A stretch of 64,000 nt of DNA from Labrenzia sp. DG1229. GTDB lineage: Bacteria; Pseudomonadota; Alphaproteobacteria; Rhizobiales; Stappiaceae. Where the stretch lies: contig NZ_KI928927.1 of NCBI RefSeq assembly GCF_000521215.1, forward strand, positions 94,440 through 158,439. Reading direction: 5' to 3'. The notes under the pieces are model-generated. The model ran no database searches and was not told where the DNA came from. It saw only the letters and a list, made by a program, of their open reading frames with translations. This document shows positions 1 through 7,648 of this stretch, one piece after another (the stretch's first letter is position 1; each line of letters begins with the position of its first letter). Both the position numbers and the translations under genes were made by a program.

Positions 1-336
1 GGCGCCGAACGATCTGATGTGGGACTTGTTGTGCTGGAAGCACCTTACACCGCACTCGTTGACATGGCAGGCGAAAGCTATCCATGGCTTCCTGTTGAAA
101 TGCTGATGAAGGACCCGATGAAAACACGTGAGCGGATCGGGAAAGTCGATGCTCCGGTGATGATCATTCATGGAACCGAGGACGCGGTCATTCCGGTCGA
201 CCATGGCAAGCGGTTGTACGAATTCGCATCTGATCCAAGGGAACTCCTGATCATTGACGGCGCGGGTCATAGCGATTTGTGGACAAGCGGTCTCTGGGAT
301 GCCGTCCGGGACAAATGGACCCGGGAAGGGACCTGA
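1..336 (+). CDS. Alpha/beta hydrolase, C-terminal fragment
   Basis: The window opens inside this gene; about 111 C-terminal residues are visible and the frame is open from base 1. The sequence carries HGTEDAVIP, which holds the catalytic acid Asp of alpha/beta hydrolases, and GAGHSDLW, which holds the catalytic His. The nucleophile Ser lies outside the window. The spacing of these motifs resembles Bem46/YhfR-like serine hydrolases or dipeptidyl peptidase-like esterases. Substrate cannot be inferred from this part. The next gene starts 142 bases downstream on the same strand. Confidence 0.8.
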   Translation, partial: GAERSDVGLVVLEAPYTALVDMAGESYPWLPVEMLMKDPMKTRERIGKVDAPVMIIHGTEDAVIPVDHGKRLYEFASDPRELLIIDGAGHSDLWTSGLWDAVRDKWTREGT

Positions 337-478
337 ACCACAGCTCCGGGCAGCTTGGCCTGGAGCGAGTCGGACATAGAACACGCTCTGGCTTGGCGAA
401 CCTGAAACAAGCCGCATCATTGCTGCACCTACCTGCTCAAATTTTTAGGCATTGTTTGTGAAAGGAACAAATCAAAAC

Positions 479-1105
479 ATGATGCAGCTAGATCGAGCTT
501 ATTCAGCCGTTCTGTTCGATATGGATGGAACGCTTTTGGATTCCCGCGTGGTGATTGAGCGTGTTTTGACAGATTGGGCAGTTGCCAACAAACTCGATCC
601 CATTTCCATACTTGAAGTTTCACATGGCCGAAGAACCATTGACGTAGTTCGAGAATTCGCGAAAGCTGGCACGGATTGCGAATCCGAGGCTGACAAAATC
701 GAAGCTGCAGAAACCGACGATGTCCGCGGAATAGTGGCAATCCCCGGAGCCGCTGGTTTGTTGAACCAACTGCCGACCGGGCGTTGGGCCATTGTTACAT
801 CTGCCGGTCGCGATCTTGCTGTCCGCCGGCTAACCGCAGCCGGCCTGCCCATTCCCGACGTGATGATAACCGCCGAAGATATCGAACACGGGAAACCTGA
901 TCCTTCCGGTTACACTCTGGCTGCAGAAAAGCTCGGTACCAGTGCCGGACAATGTTTGGTCTTTGAAGACGCCCCGGCAGGAATTCAGGCCGGGTTGAAT
1001 GCAGGAAGCGACGTGATCGCGATCGGCTTTGCCAGCCCGGGTGGTGCAAAACCCGATTGTCCGGTGATTTCAGACTTCCGGGCAATCGAATTCAGGTTGA
1101 GCTGA
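479..1105 (+). CDS. HAD-superfamily (subfamily IA) phosphatase
   Basis: Soluble HAD hydrolase of about 208 residues. Motif I is FDMDGTLLDS with both aspartates, motif II is VTSAG, motif III contains the Lys of HGKPDPSG, and motif IV is FEDAPAGIQAG. This set is typical of phosphoglycolate/sugar-phosphate phosphatases (Gph, YfbT, HxpB type), so dephosphorylation of a small phosphorylated metabolite is the likely reaction; the substrate is not known. I start it at the ATG at 479, which follows AAAGGA by 12 bases; a second ATG follows directly at 482. It converges with the porin gene. Confidence 0.85.
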   Translation: MMQLDRAYSAVLFDMDGTLLDSRVVIERVLTDWAVANKLDPISILEVSHGRRTIDVVREFAKAGTDCESEADKIEAAETDDVRGIVAIPGAAGLLNQLPTGRWAIVTSAGRDLAVRRLTAAGLPIPDVMITAEDIEHGKPDPSGYTLAAEKLGTSAGQCLVFEDAPAGIQAGLNAGSDVIAIGFASPGGAKPDCPVISDFRAIEFRLS

Positions 1106-1161
1106 AAATCGTGGGTCGGCTCGCGCTCCTGATGTCACCGGCCCTTCAGGTGATGGAAGCC

Positions 1162-1200
1162 GTTCACCGGCAGCGCCCCGACGTGTCTTGCCGGGTGAAC
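1162..1200. terminator. Stem-loop between convergent HAD and porin genes
   Basis: The arms GTTCACCGGCA (1162-1172) and TGCCGGGTGAAC (1189-1200) pair over 11 base pairs with one bulged base. The element lies in the 137-base gap between two convergent stop codons. On the plus strand CGCTTTTC follows, so a weak terminator is possible, but there is no proper T run. Confidence 0.35.
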
Positions 1201-1242
1201 CGCTTTTCGACATCTGGCAATCCAGCATTCAAGGGATGCGCC

Positions 1243-2427
1243 TTAGAAGGAACGCTGCATCCGGAAGGTGCCATAAAGCTGGTAGGTATCGTCCAGGCCT
1301 GAAGCGGCGCTGTAGTCGATGTCGCGGTACTGGAGTTCAGGACCGATGATTAGACCTGAAACCGGTTCCCAGACGAGGTTGCTTGTCACACTCCACTGCG
1401 TGAAATCATAAGCACTCGTACCCGCATCAACATTGTGATAACCGCCTTCGACGTTGAGTTCGACAGTTTCAGTCAGGCCGAGGCTCACACCGCCGAAAAC
1501 GTTCCAGGTTTTTGTGGTTTCCGTGCTGTTGCCGTCCCAGACCGCATCGGTAATGCGGCTGTCCCAGCCGGTCGAACCGTAGGCGCTCGCTCCGTCGGTA
1601 TAAACGCCCTGTAGTGCGATGCTGCCGCCGTTTGCAAAGCCGCCGAATTCAATTTCGACACCTGCACCGACGGCCCATCCGAGTTCATCTTCAGAACCGC
1701 CGGTCGTGCCGTTGTAAACGGAGTTCGGGTAAACCTGGTGCAAGGCGCCCATGATCTGGGCTTCACCCCAGCCCTGACTTACGCCGAGGACACCAATCGC
1801 ATCCGGTATCCGGGTTCCGCCATATCCAAGCGTACCGCCGTTGAGACCGATGCTGGCCTCACGATCGGAACGGTCCTCCAGGGCAATCGTTGCGTTGAAC
1901 CCGTTGCCGAAGGCGTAGGTATAGGCCACCTGGTTCAGCGACTGGTCCGAATAGCTTTCGACCTGGGCGTTGAACGAGTAACCGGTAAAGAAATCGAAAT
2001 TCGAGTTTGTCAGGCCTGCGAGCAATCCGCCCCATTGGATATAGGCGTTGTCGATTGAATAGCCTGCGCTTTCGTTCGTCTGCTGCATGTACATTTCGAT
2101 GAAGCCGCGCAGCGTACCGAATTCCGTCTGCGTGCGTGCATCGAGATAAAGGTAGCCGCGGGAGCGCCACTGATACCCGTCTGAGTCCCTGTTACCCCAT
2201 GAATTTTCGGCTTTGCCGAAATTGCGAACCCGGAATTCGGTACGGACCCTGCCGCGAACGCGCAAACAAGTCTCGGTGCCGGGAATGTAGTAAAAACGGG
2301 AACCATAGGCATCGCAAATGCGGACGTAGTCGATGGGCTCCGGCGCAACCGGCAAATCGGCGGCGTTGGCGGAACCGGTCGCGCTGGCAATGCCGGCAAG
2401 CAGACCAAGAGCAACAAGACGGGACAT
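1243..2427 (-). CDS. Rhizobiales-type outer-membrane porin
   Basis: 394-residue precursor with a signal peptide ending near ANA-AD (residues 1-23). The mature start has the PVAPEPIDYVRICDAYG signature with two cysteines (CDAYG and ETCLRVRGRVR) that marks the Porin_2 family (Brucella Omp2b/RopA type). The rest is rich in alternating aromatic and polar strands and ends in RSF, the terminal aromatic used by the BAM machinery. Such proteins form 16-stranded trimeric pores for small hydrophilic solutes in the outer membrane. It is a single-gene unit; about 600 bases separate its start from the tadA/rluB divergent promoter, with tadA encoded in between. Confidence 0.93.
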   Translation of the reverse strand: MSRLVALGLLAGIASATGSANAADLPVAPEPIDYVRICDAYGSRFYYIPGTETCLRVRGRVRTEFRVRNFGKAENSWGNRDSDGYQWRSRGYLYLDARTQTEFGTLRGFIEMYMQQTNESAGYSIDNAYIQWGGLLAGLTNSNFDFFTGYSFNAQVESYSDQSLNQVAYTYAFGNGFNATIALEDRSDREASIGLNGGTLGYGGTRIPDAIGVLGVSQGWGEAQIMGALHQVYPNSVYNGTTGGSEDELGWAVGAGVEIEFGGFANGGSIALQGVYTDGASAYGSTGWDSRITDAVWDGNSTETTKTWNVFGGVSLGLTETVELNVEGGYHNVDAGTSAYDFTQWSVTSNLVWEPVSGLIIGPELQYRDIDYSAASGLDDTYQLYGTFRMQRSF

Positions 2428-2569
2428 TTTAAACTCCAGCGTTCACGGGTGCCGATGCCTGCAAGTATGGGTGATGGACCCGGCGGTTTGCCAACGGAAA
2501 ACGTGAGCGAGAAATGGTTCTGGCACTTTTAGCGAAGTGATGTGGCTTCTGCGCAACGCAAGATTGCCG

Positions 2570-3037
2570 TTACCGCTTGGAAATAAAGAAGTTTTTAAGT
2601 ATTTTTGCGGAGTCGGTTTCTCCTATGCCCGCATAGACCTCTGGTGCGTGGTGGCAGGTTGGCTGACAGAAGAATCGCGTTCCGTGATCCACCGCGCCGC
2701 CCTTTTCGTCACCGGCTCCGTAATAAAGACGTCTGATCCGGGCAAAGGATATCGCCCCGGCGCACATCGGACATGGCTCCAGAGTGACATAGAGATCGCA
2801 ACCGGTCAGGCGTTGAGATTCCAGCAGCGTGCACGCGGTCCGGATGACGAGAAGCTCTGCATGCGCTGACGGGTCGTGCAGCTCCAGCGTCCGGTTGCCG
2901 TTGCGGGCCAGGATGTTGCCGTTCCTGACCAGAACGGCACCTACCGGAACTTCCCCTCTTGCGGCAGCGGCTTCTGCTTCCTCAAGGGCGATGTTCATGA
3001 AAGAGTTTTTCTCGGTCTTGATGCTGGTTATGGTCAT
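2570..3037 (-). CDS. tadA: tRNA-specific adenosine-34 deaminase
   Basis: TadA converts A34 to inosine in the anticodon of tRNA-Arg(ACG). The zinc/catalytic signature is complete: SAHAELLVI supplies the His ligand and the proton-shuttling Glu, and PCPMCAG supplies the two Cys ligands. The rhizobial hallmark SFARIRRLYYG and the C-terminal PTCHHAPEVY also match. The open frame extends far upstream, but rhizobial relatives begin a few residues before the ALEEA helix, so I choose the ATG at 3037 (155 residues); the ATG at 2998 is the alternative. It diverges from the pseudouridine synthase gene. Confidence 0.92.
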   Translation of the reverse strand: MTITSIKTEKNSFMNIALEEAEAAAARGEVPVGAVLVRNGNILARNGNRTLELHDPSAHAELLVIRTACTLLESQRLTGCDLYVTLEPCPMCAGAISFARIRRLYYGAGDEKGGAVDHGTRFFCQPTCHHAPEVYAGIGETDSAKILKNFFISKR

Positions 3038-3214
3038 GTGTCGAGGATGTTTCAGGTTCGCCGGATAGGTCTTCAAGTCGTCCGCACGGATCCCCTCAAG
3101 GGTCCTGTGCGCAAGTTGTTTCGCACGTGCCATGCACCAGGAAAAGGGCTCCAATGCAGAATTGGACGTCAACTGGCGATTTCCGAAACGGTCCAGCTCT
3201 GCTATGACGCATCC

Positions 3215-4549
3215 ATGACGACAAGAAAACCTTCTCAAAAGCGCCCGGAACCGCAATCAGGCCGAGGGCGCGGAAAAAGCGTGCAGGGCAAAAAGCCCTC
3301 CAGGGCTCCCGCCAGGAAAAGGCCGGATGCCGAGCCGGCCAACGTGGTCTCTGACAATACTCTGGAGCGCGGCGAACGCATCGCGAAGGTCATGGCCCGC
3401 GCAGGGCTGTGTTCGCGCCGGGAAGCGGAGACCTGGATCGAGGCAGGGCGCGTCCAGCTGAACGGCAAGGTGCTGGCCACACCTGCCATCACCGTTTCGG
3501 CGAACGACAAGGTTCTCGTCGACGGAGAGCCATTGCCAATGCGCGAGCGGACGCGTCTGTGGCTTTATCACAAGCCGCGCGGACTGGTGACGACCAACAA
3601 GGATCCGGAAGGCCGTCCGACGGTGTTCGAAAGGTTGCCGAAGGAACTGCCCCGAGTCCTGACTGTCGGCAGGCTTGATATCAATACCGAGGGACTGCTG
3701 TTGCTGACAAACGACGGCGGCCTTGCACGCGTTCTTGAACTGCCGTCGACGGGATGGCTGCGGCGGTACCGTGTGCGTGCCTTCGGCAAGATCACCCAGG
3801 CGGATCTTGACGGGCTGCAGGACGGCATTGCGGTAGAGGGAGTTCTCTACGGCGCCATCGAGGCAACCCTCGACAAGGAACAGGGTGGCAATATCTGGCT
3901 TACGGTCGGTTTGCGCGAAGGCAAGAACAGGGAAGTCAAGCGGGTCCTCGAGCATCTGGGTCTTACGGTGAACCGGCTCATCCGGATTTCCTATGGGCCA
4001 TTCCAGCTGATGGACCTGCCGGACAACGATGTCCGTGAAATCCGGGGCAGGATCCTGCGGGACCAGCTTGGGGAGGCACTGGCAAATGAAGCTGGTGCGG
4101 ACTTTGATGCGCCGATTTTTCATCAGCCTCAACAGGAAACTCCGAAAAAGAGCCCTGCCAACCGCCGCAGTTCCGAATCCGGCTCCGGACGCAAATCCGG
4201 TGACCGGGGTGGTAATCAGGGCAAATGGCTGACCGCGCGGGAAGGCAAGTCCGAGACCGACAAACGCAAAACTGCAAAGACCGACCGGCAGGATCGAAAG
4301 CAGGCCAAGCGTGGCGGCGCTGGTCCCCGGCAAGAAAAGGTCTCACCGAGATCCAAGTTTCGCATGACGTCCGAACCGAAGCCGCGAAAGGAATTTGGCG
4401 AACAGCGCCGGTCACCGCAACGCCGTATATGGAGCGAAGACGGCTTGCTGGAGGACAAGGCACAGCAAAACAGGGCGGATCAAGACAATAAGGATGGTCG
4501 CCGACCACCAAAAGGCGGTGGTCGTCCGCGCGGAGGCGGTCGTTCTTGA
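3215..4549 (+). CDS. rluB: 23S rRNA pseudouridine synthase, RluB/RsuA family
   Basis: About 444 residues from the ATG at 3215. Residues 1-45 are a basic leader, 52-105 an S4 RNA-binding domain (RIAKVMARAGLCSRRE), then the RsuA/RluB/E/F catalytic domain with the GRLDINTEGLLLLTNDG loop, whose Asp (about residue 155) is the catalytic nucleophile. From about residue 300 the protein is a long low-complexity tail rich in Arg, Lys, Gly and Ser, common in alphaproteobacterial RluB and probably disordered RNA-binding sequence. It shares TTGA with rsmD, so two ribosomal RNA modifying enzymes are translationally coupled. Confidence 0.9.
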   Translation: MTTRKPSQKRPEPQSGRGRGKSVQGKKPSRAPARKRPDAEPANVVSDNTLERGERIAKVMARAGLCSRREAETWIEAGRVQLNGKVLATPAITVSANDKVLVDGEPLPMRERTRLWLYHKPRGLVTTNKDPEGRPTVFERLPKELPRVLTVGRLDINTEGLLLLTNDGGLARVLELPSTGWLRRYRVRAFGKITQADLDGLQDGIAVEGVLYGAIEATLDKEQGGNIWLTVGLREGKNREVKRVLEHLGLTVNRLIRISYGPFQLMDLPDNDVREIRGRILRDQLGEALANEAGADFDAPIFHQPQQETPKKSPANRRSSESGSGRKSGDRGGNQGKWLTAREGKSETDKRKTAKTDRQDRKQAKRGGAGPRQEKVSPRSKFRMTSEPKPRKEFGEQRRSPQRRIWSEDGLLEDKAQQNRADQDNKDGRRPPKGGGRPRGGGRS

Positions 4550-5109
4550 GAATTGTTTCCGGGCGTTTCAAGGGAAAGGCGATTGCCGCGCCAAAATCCC
4601 GGATGACCCGACCGACGAGCGATCGGCTGCGTGAGACCATCTTCAATATTCTTGCACATGGTGTTGCAGTCGACGTCGAGGACGCTCGGGTTCTGGATCT
4701 CTTCGCAGGCACCGGTGCTCTCGGCCTTGAGGCACTGAGCCGTGGCGCCCGCCACTGTACTTTCATAGAGGAGGGTGCGGAGGCGCGAGGCGTCATCCGA
4801 CGCAACATGGAAAATCTCGGTCTGAACGGCGTGGCCAAGATTTTTCGCCGTGATGCGACCCGCCTCGGGGACGCTGGAACAATCGAGCCGTTCGATCTTG
4901 TTTTTGCCGACCCGCCTTACGGGAAGGCACTGGGGGAAGCGGCACTGGGTTCTGCCGTGAAGGGCGGATGGCTGAAGCCCGAAGCGATCTGCGTTCTGGA
5001 AGAACGTGCTGGCGTTGCGCCTGATTTTCCCGATTGTTTTTCTGAAATCGACCGGCGTCTGACCGGAGACAGCCAGGTGATATTTCTCCGCTACCAGTTT
5101 GCTGATTGA
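4546..5109 (+). CDS. rsmD: 16S rRNA (guanine-966-N2)-methyltransferase
   Basis: 187-residue Rossmann-fold methyltransferase that methylates G966 of 16S rRNA in the assembled small subunit. The start MRIVSGRFKGK and TSDRLRETIFNIL are RsmD signatures; VLDLFAGTGALGLEALSRG is the SAM-binding motif and FADPPYG the catalytic (D/N)PPY motif. The start codon is TTG at 4546, overlapping the TGA of the upstream synthase by four bases; no later start would keep the conserved N-terminus. Its stop lies 14 bases from the convergent metallo-beta-lactamase-fold gene. Confidence 0.93.
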   Translation: MRIVSGRFKGKAIAAPKSRMTRPTSDRLRETIFNILAHGVAVDVEDARVLDLFAGTGALGLEALSRGARHCTFIEEGAEARGVIRRNMENLGLNGVAKIFRRDATRLGDAGTIEPFDLVFADPPYGKALGEAALGSAVKGGWLKPEAICVLEERAGVAPDFPDCFSEIDRRLTGDSQVIFLRYQFAD

Positions 5110-5123
5110 CCTTTCAACAGGCG

Positions 5124-5981
5124 TCAGATCCCTCCGGGCATCATAATGTAGACCGTCGGTTTCACAGGCAATGAGGATCGGCTGATTACGAGTTTCGGCG
5201 TTTCTGCCCTGACGATCTGAAAGCCGGCTTCCGTTGCCCTTCCCATGAAGGCCGGAAGTGCACCTGCAAAGTGAAAGTGCATCGGGATGACCATGGTTGG
5301 GCCGATGCCTGCCAAGACATCCATCAGGCTGTCCAGGCGGAGCGTCGAGGAATTGTCGATCGCCGCGAAAACAACATCGATCTGACCAAGTCTGGCGAGG
5401 TCGTCCTTTGTCAGCCTGTGATGCAGGTGCCCCAGATGTGCAATACACAAATCGGCAATTTCGAAGATGAAGATGGAATTGCCGAGCCTGCGGGTTTCCC
5501 CGTCCCAGCCGCGAATGTTTGTCTGGATGTTCCGGATGCGGACATCTTCAACCGTCAGGTCGTGGTCCATTGGACCACCTTCGCGATTCCAGCCGTAGAG
5601 CAGATATTCGATACTCGGGTCGGGTGCTAGCGAGTAGTGGGTCGTATGAGCCCCGTTCATCGTCGCGACCGTGGGTGGGAGAAAGGGCCGGACACTGTCG
5701 TTGTAGTCGGTCGCGATGCGCACGCCGTCTGGAGTTTCGAGTTCAAACGTTGAGTGGCCGATGTAACGGATTTGAACTTCTCCGGCCTGAAGCGAGGCCT
5801 GCCAGACCCGGGCGGCATCTGTCTCGGGCTGAAGATAAGGGCCGTTTGCGATCAGCTGACAAATTGCAAAAGCCGGTTGGGCCACAAACGAGAGGAATAT
5901 GCCCAGAAGAACCGCAATCAGGCAGCAAGAATTGTTTTCCCGATGCCGGGACAGTTTGAGAACGGAAACGCCTGAAGCCAT
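5124..5981 (-). CDS. Exported metallo-beta-lactamase-fold protein (UlaG-like)
   Basis: 285 residues with a hydrophobic signal segment at about 18-39 (CCLIAVLLGIFLSFVAQPAFA). The core begins QIRYIGHSTFELETPDG, the usual opening strand of the beta-lactamase superfamily domain, and includes LGHLHH and PMHFHF, which look like metal-site histidine clusters. The usual first motif HxHxDH is not visible: the matching place reads GAHTTHYS. It may be a divergent metal-dependent hydrolase or a derived non-catalytic member. Cleavage after PAFA would place it in the periplasm. Substrate unknown. Confidence 0.75.
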   Translation of the reverse strand: MASGVSVLKLSRHRENNSCCLIAVLLGIFLSFVAQPAFAICQLIANGPYLQPETDAARVWQASLQAGEVQIRYIGHSTFELETPDGVRIATDYNDSVRPFLPPTVATMNGAHTTHYSLAPDPSIEYLLYGWNREGGPMDHDLTVEDVRIRNIQTNIRGWDGETRRLGNSIFIFEIADLCIAHLGHLHHRLTKDDLARLGQIDVVFAAIDNSSTLRLDSLMDVLAGIGPTMVIPMHFHFAGALPAFMGRATEAGFQIVRAETPKLVISRSSLPVKPTVYIMMPGGI

Positions 5982-6111
5982 GTGTCTGGTCCCGGTTTCT
6001 ATCAGTTCTCTAAAGAGTAGCGGTCAGATCGTCACTGGCAAGCATGAATAGCCGAGATCATGTTCAAATCCGGTTTCAGGATCATTTCGGCAAGGCTTTT
6101 GGAAAGAAAAG

Positions 6112-6151
6112 GGCAACCGGCCTGCGTATCACGTATACGGAGGCGGTTGCC
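6112..6151 (-). terminator. Long stem-loop terminator, minus strand
   Basis: GGCAACCG (6112-6119) pairs with CGGTTGCC (6144-6151). Inside it CCT pairs with AGG and CGTAT with ATACG, leaving a five-base loop. Read on the minus strand the stem is followed by CCTTTTCTTTCC. It lies 46 bases beyond the stop of the small minus-strand gene at 6197-6535, so it probably terminates that transcript. Confidence 0.65.
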
Positions 6152-6196
6152 GCAGGTGGGGGCAGGAGGGAGGAAGTACCCGCCCCGAATGAACTG

Positions 6197-6535
6197 TCAA
6201 ACAACGTAGAGGCTGACGGGTGCCTTACCGCCCCTCGGACGTCTGTCGGCGTCAACATCGCTGATAGTGTTTGCCTGTGCCTGCATGTGGATGAGTTCAC
6301 CGGCATGACCGGCTTCCATCATCAATGCGGCCCGGTTGCAAAGGGCTGCGAGCGCCAAGCCGAGTTGGCGCAAGTGCGAGCGCCGGTAACAATAGACGGC
6401 AAGAGCGGCGCGCTGGGGTTCTGTCAACTGGGATCCGACATCCGAGATTGCATTCAGTGTCGCGTCGAGCAGGCGTTTGAGTAGATCCTCTGGAACTGGG
6501 CAGTCCTCCAGATCTATAGACCGCGTATGTTGCAT
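6197..6535 (-). CDS. Small protein of unknown function
   Basis: 112 residues, no family recognised. The start ATG at 6535 is preceded by AGGGGC at a workable distance. The protein is mostly helical in character: an acidic N-terminal third (LEDCPVPEDLLKRLLDATLN), a central LTEPQRAALAVYCYRRSHLRQLG segment shown here only in outline, and a hydrophobic Ala/Leu/Met stretch. It has its own AT-rich upstream region (6536-6650) and a strong stem-loop after the stop, so it looks like a real monocistronic gene rather than a chance frame. Cytoplasmic; no signal peptide or clear transmembrane helix. Confidence 0.65.
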   Translation of the reverse strand: MQHTRSIDLEDCPVPEDLLKRLLDATLNAISDVGSQLTEPQRAALAVYCYRRSHLRQLGLALAALCNRAALMMEAGHAGELIHMQAQANTISDVDADRRPRGGKAPVSLYVV

Positions 6536-6650
6536 TGTTTTGCCCCTATTTATTCAAGAATAAGATCTCATTAAATCGTTAAACAACAATTAATTTGAAA
6601 ATATTTTGCAATAAAATCCAGTTGTCTGGTAAAATTTACTTATGTGACAT

Positions 6651-7514
6651 TCAGGTTACTTTCATTGTCTCTTTTATCAATTTGGCTAATTGTTCTCTGG
6701 TCGTTGCCCGCAAATGTTCCGCTCTGTCCAGAATCCGATCCGCTTTCATGAAATCAAGGACGCGAGTTGTGTCATGCGGAGGGCGAACCAGAATATCCGG
6801 CTGTTCCATTTTGAGTTTCTGGTTGGTGATGGTCTGCATGAGGATTTGCGCGGACCCGAACAGCGAGTCCAGCATGTTGATATCGGACTTTTCAGGCCGC
6901 GGCACCGGTGCTCCCACGACGTCGACCGCGATGACAATGTCGCAGTTGGAGCGCATGCCTTCGAACGGAAGAGGGTTGACGACACCGCCGTCGATCAGGA
7001 ACCGGTCTCCGTGCTTCACAGGACGAAACAGCGCCGGAATTGCGATTGATGCGGCAACCGCCGGAAGGAGCGGCCCTTTTTCGAAATCGATTTCCTCGAC
7101 GCCGAAGAAGTCCGTTGCAAGCAGGCGTAGCGGTATCTGCAGATCTTCAAAATTCTCTGGCAGATATTCAGAAACGAAGACCTCAAGGACACGCTCGGGG
7201 TCGAACTGAACCGGACCGGGCCGGAACATGTCACCGAACCGCCGCGGCCTCAATTGCCAGACCTTGGACAGGACAGTGTTTCTGTCGGCAAAAATGTCGA
7301 GAACAATCTGGCGGATATCCCGCCCGCTATGCCCGCTTGCATAAGCAGCGCCAAGGATTGCTCCGATCGAGGTGCCCGCGATCTGGACCGGTCTCAAACC
7401 GAGGTCATCGAGTGCTTCCAGAACCGGAATGTGGGCAAGGCCACGTGCGCCGCCACTGCCAAGGGCCAGACCTATGCGTGGTTGGGACCCTGCGGGAAAG
7501 GGTGTCGAGGCCAT
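6651..7514 (-). CDS. Patatin-like phospholipase, RssA family
   Basis: Cytoplasmic patatin-fold lipid acyl hydrolase. The oxyanion glycine loop is LALGSGGARGLAH, the nucleophile elbow GTSIG and the second dyad residue lies in IDGGVVNPLP. This resembles RssA/YchK-type one-domain patatins. I start it at the ATG at 7514 (287 residues), directly before ASTPFPAGSQPRIGLALG. The frame remains open to a TTG at 7652 that would overlap the upstream GGDEF/EAL stop as TTGA, adding 46 residues of unpatterned sequence; this alternative cannot be excluded. Same strand as the c-di-GMP gene upstream. Confidence 0.87.
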   Translation of the reverse strand: MASTPFPAGSQPRIGLALGSGGARGLAHIPVLEALDDLGLRPVQIAGTSIGAILGAAYASGHSGRDIRQIVLDIFADRNTVLSKVWQLRPRRFGDMFRPGPVQFDPERVLEVFVSEYLPENFEDLQIPLRLLATDFFGVEEIDFEKGPLLPAVAASIAIPALFRPVKHGDRFLIDGGVVNPLPFEGMRSNCDIVIAVDVVGAPVPRPEKSDINMLDSLFGSAQILMQTITNQKLKMEQPDILVRPPHDTTRVLDFMKADRILDRAEHLRATTREQLAKLIKETMKVT

Positions 7515-7648
7515 CTGAATTGCCCTATCCCCTGTGTGCCTTGGGACAGATGGGTGCCGGACTGTGTCTTGCCAAGCTTCGGCTGGACCGTTCCCCTGTG
7601 AAAGAGTGCTGTCAACGAGCGAAAATTGTCGCGCCGCTTGTCGCACGG

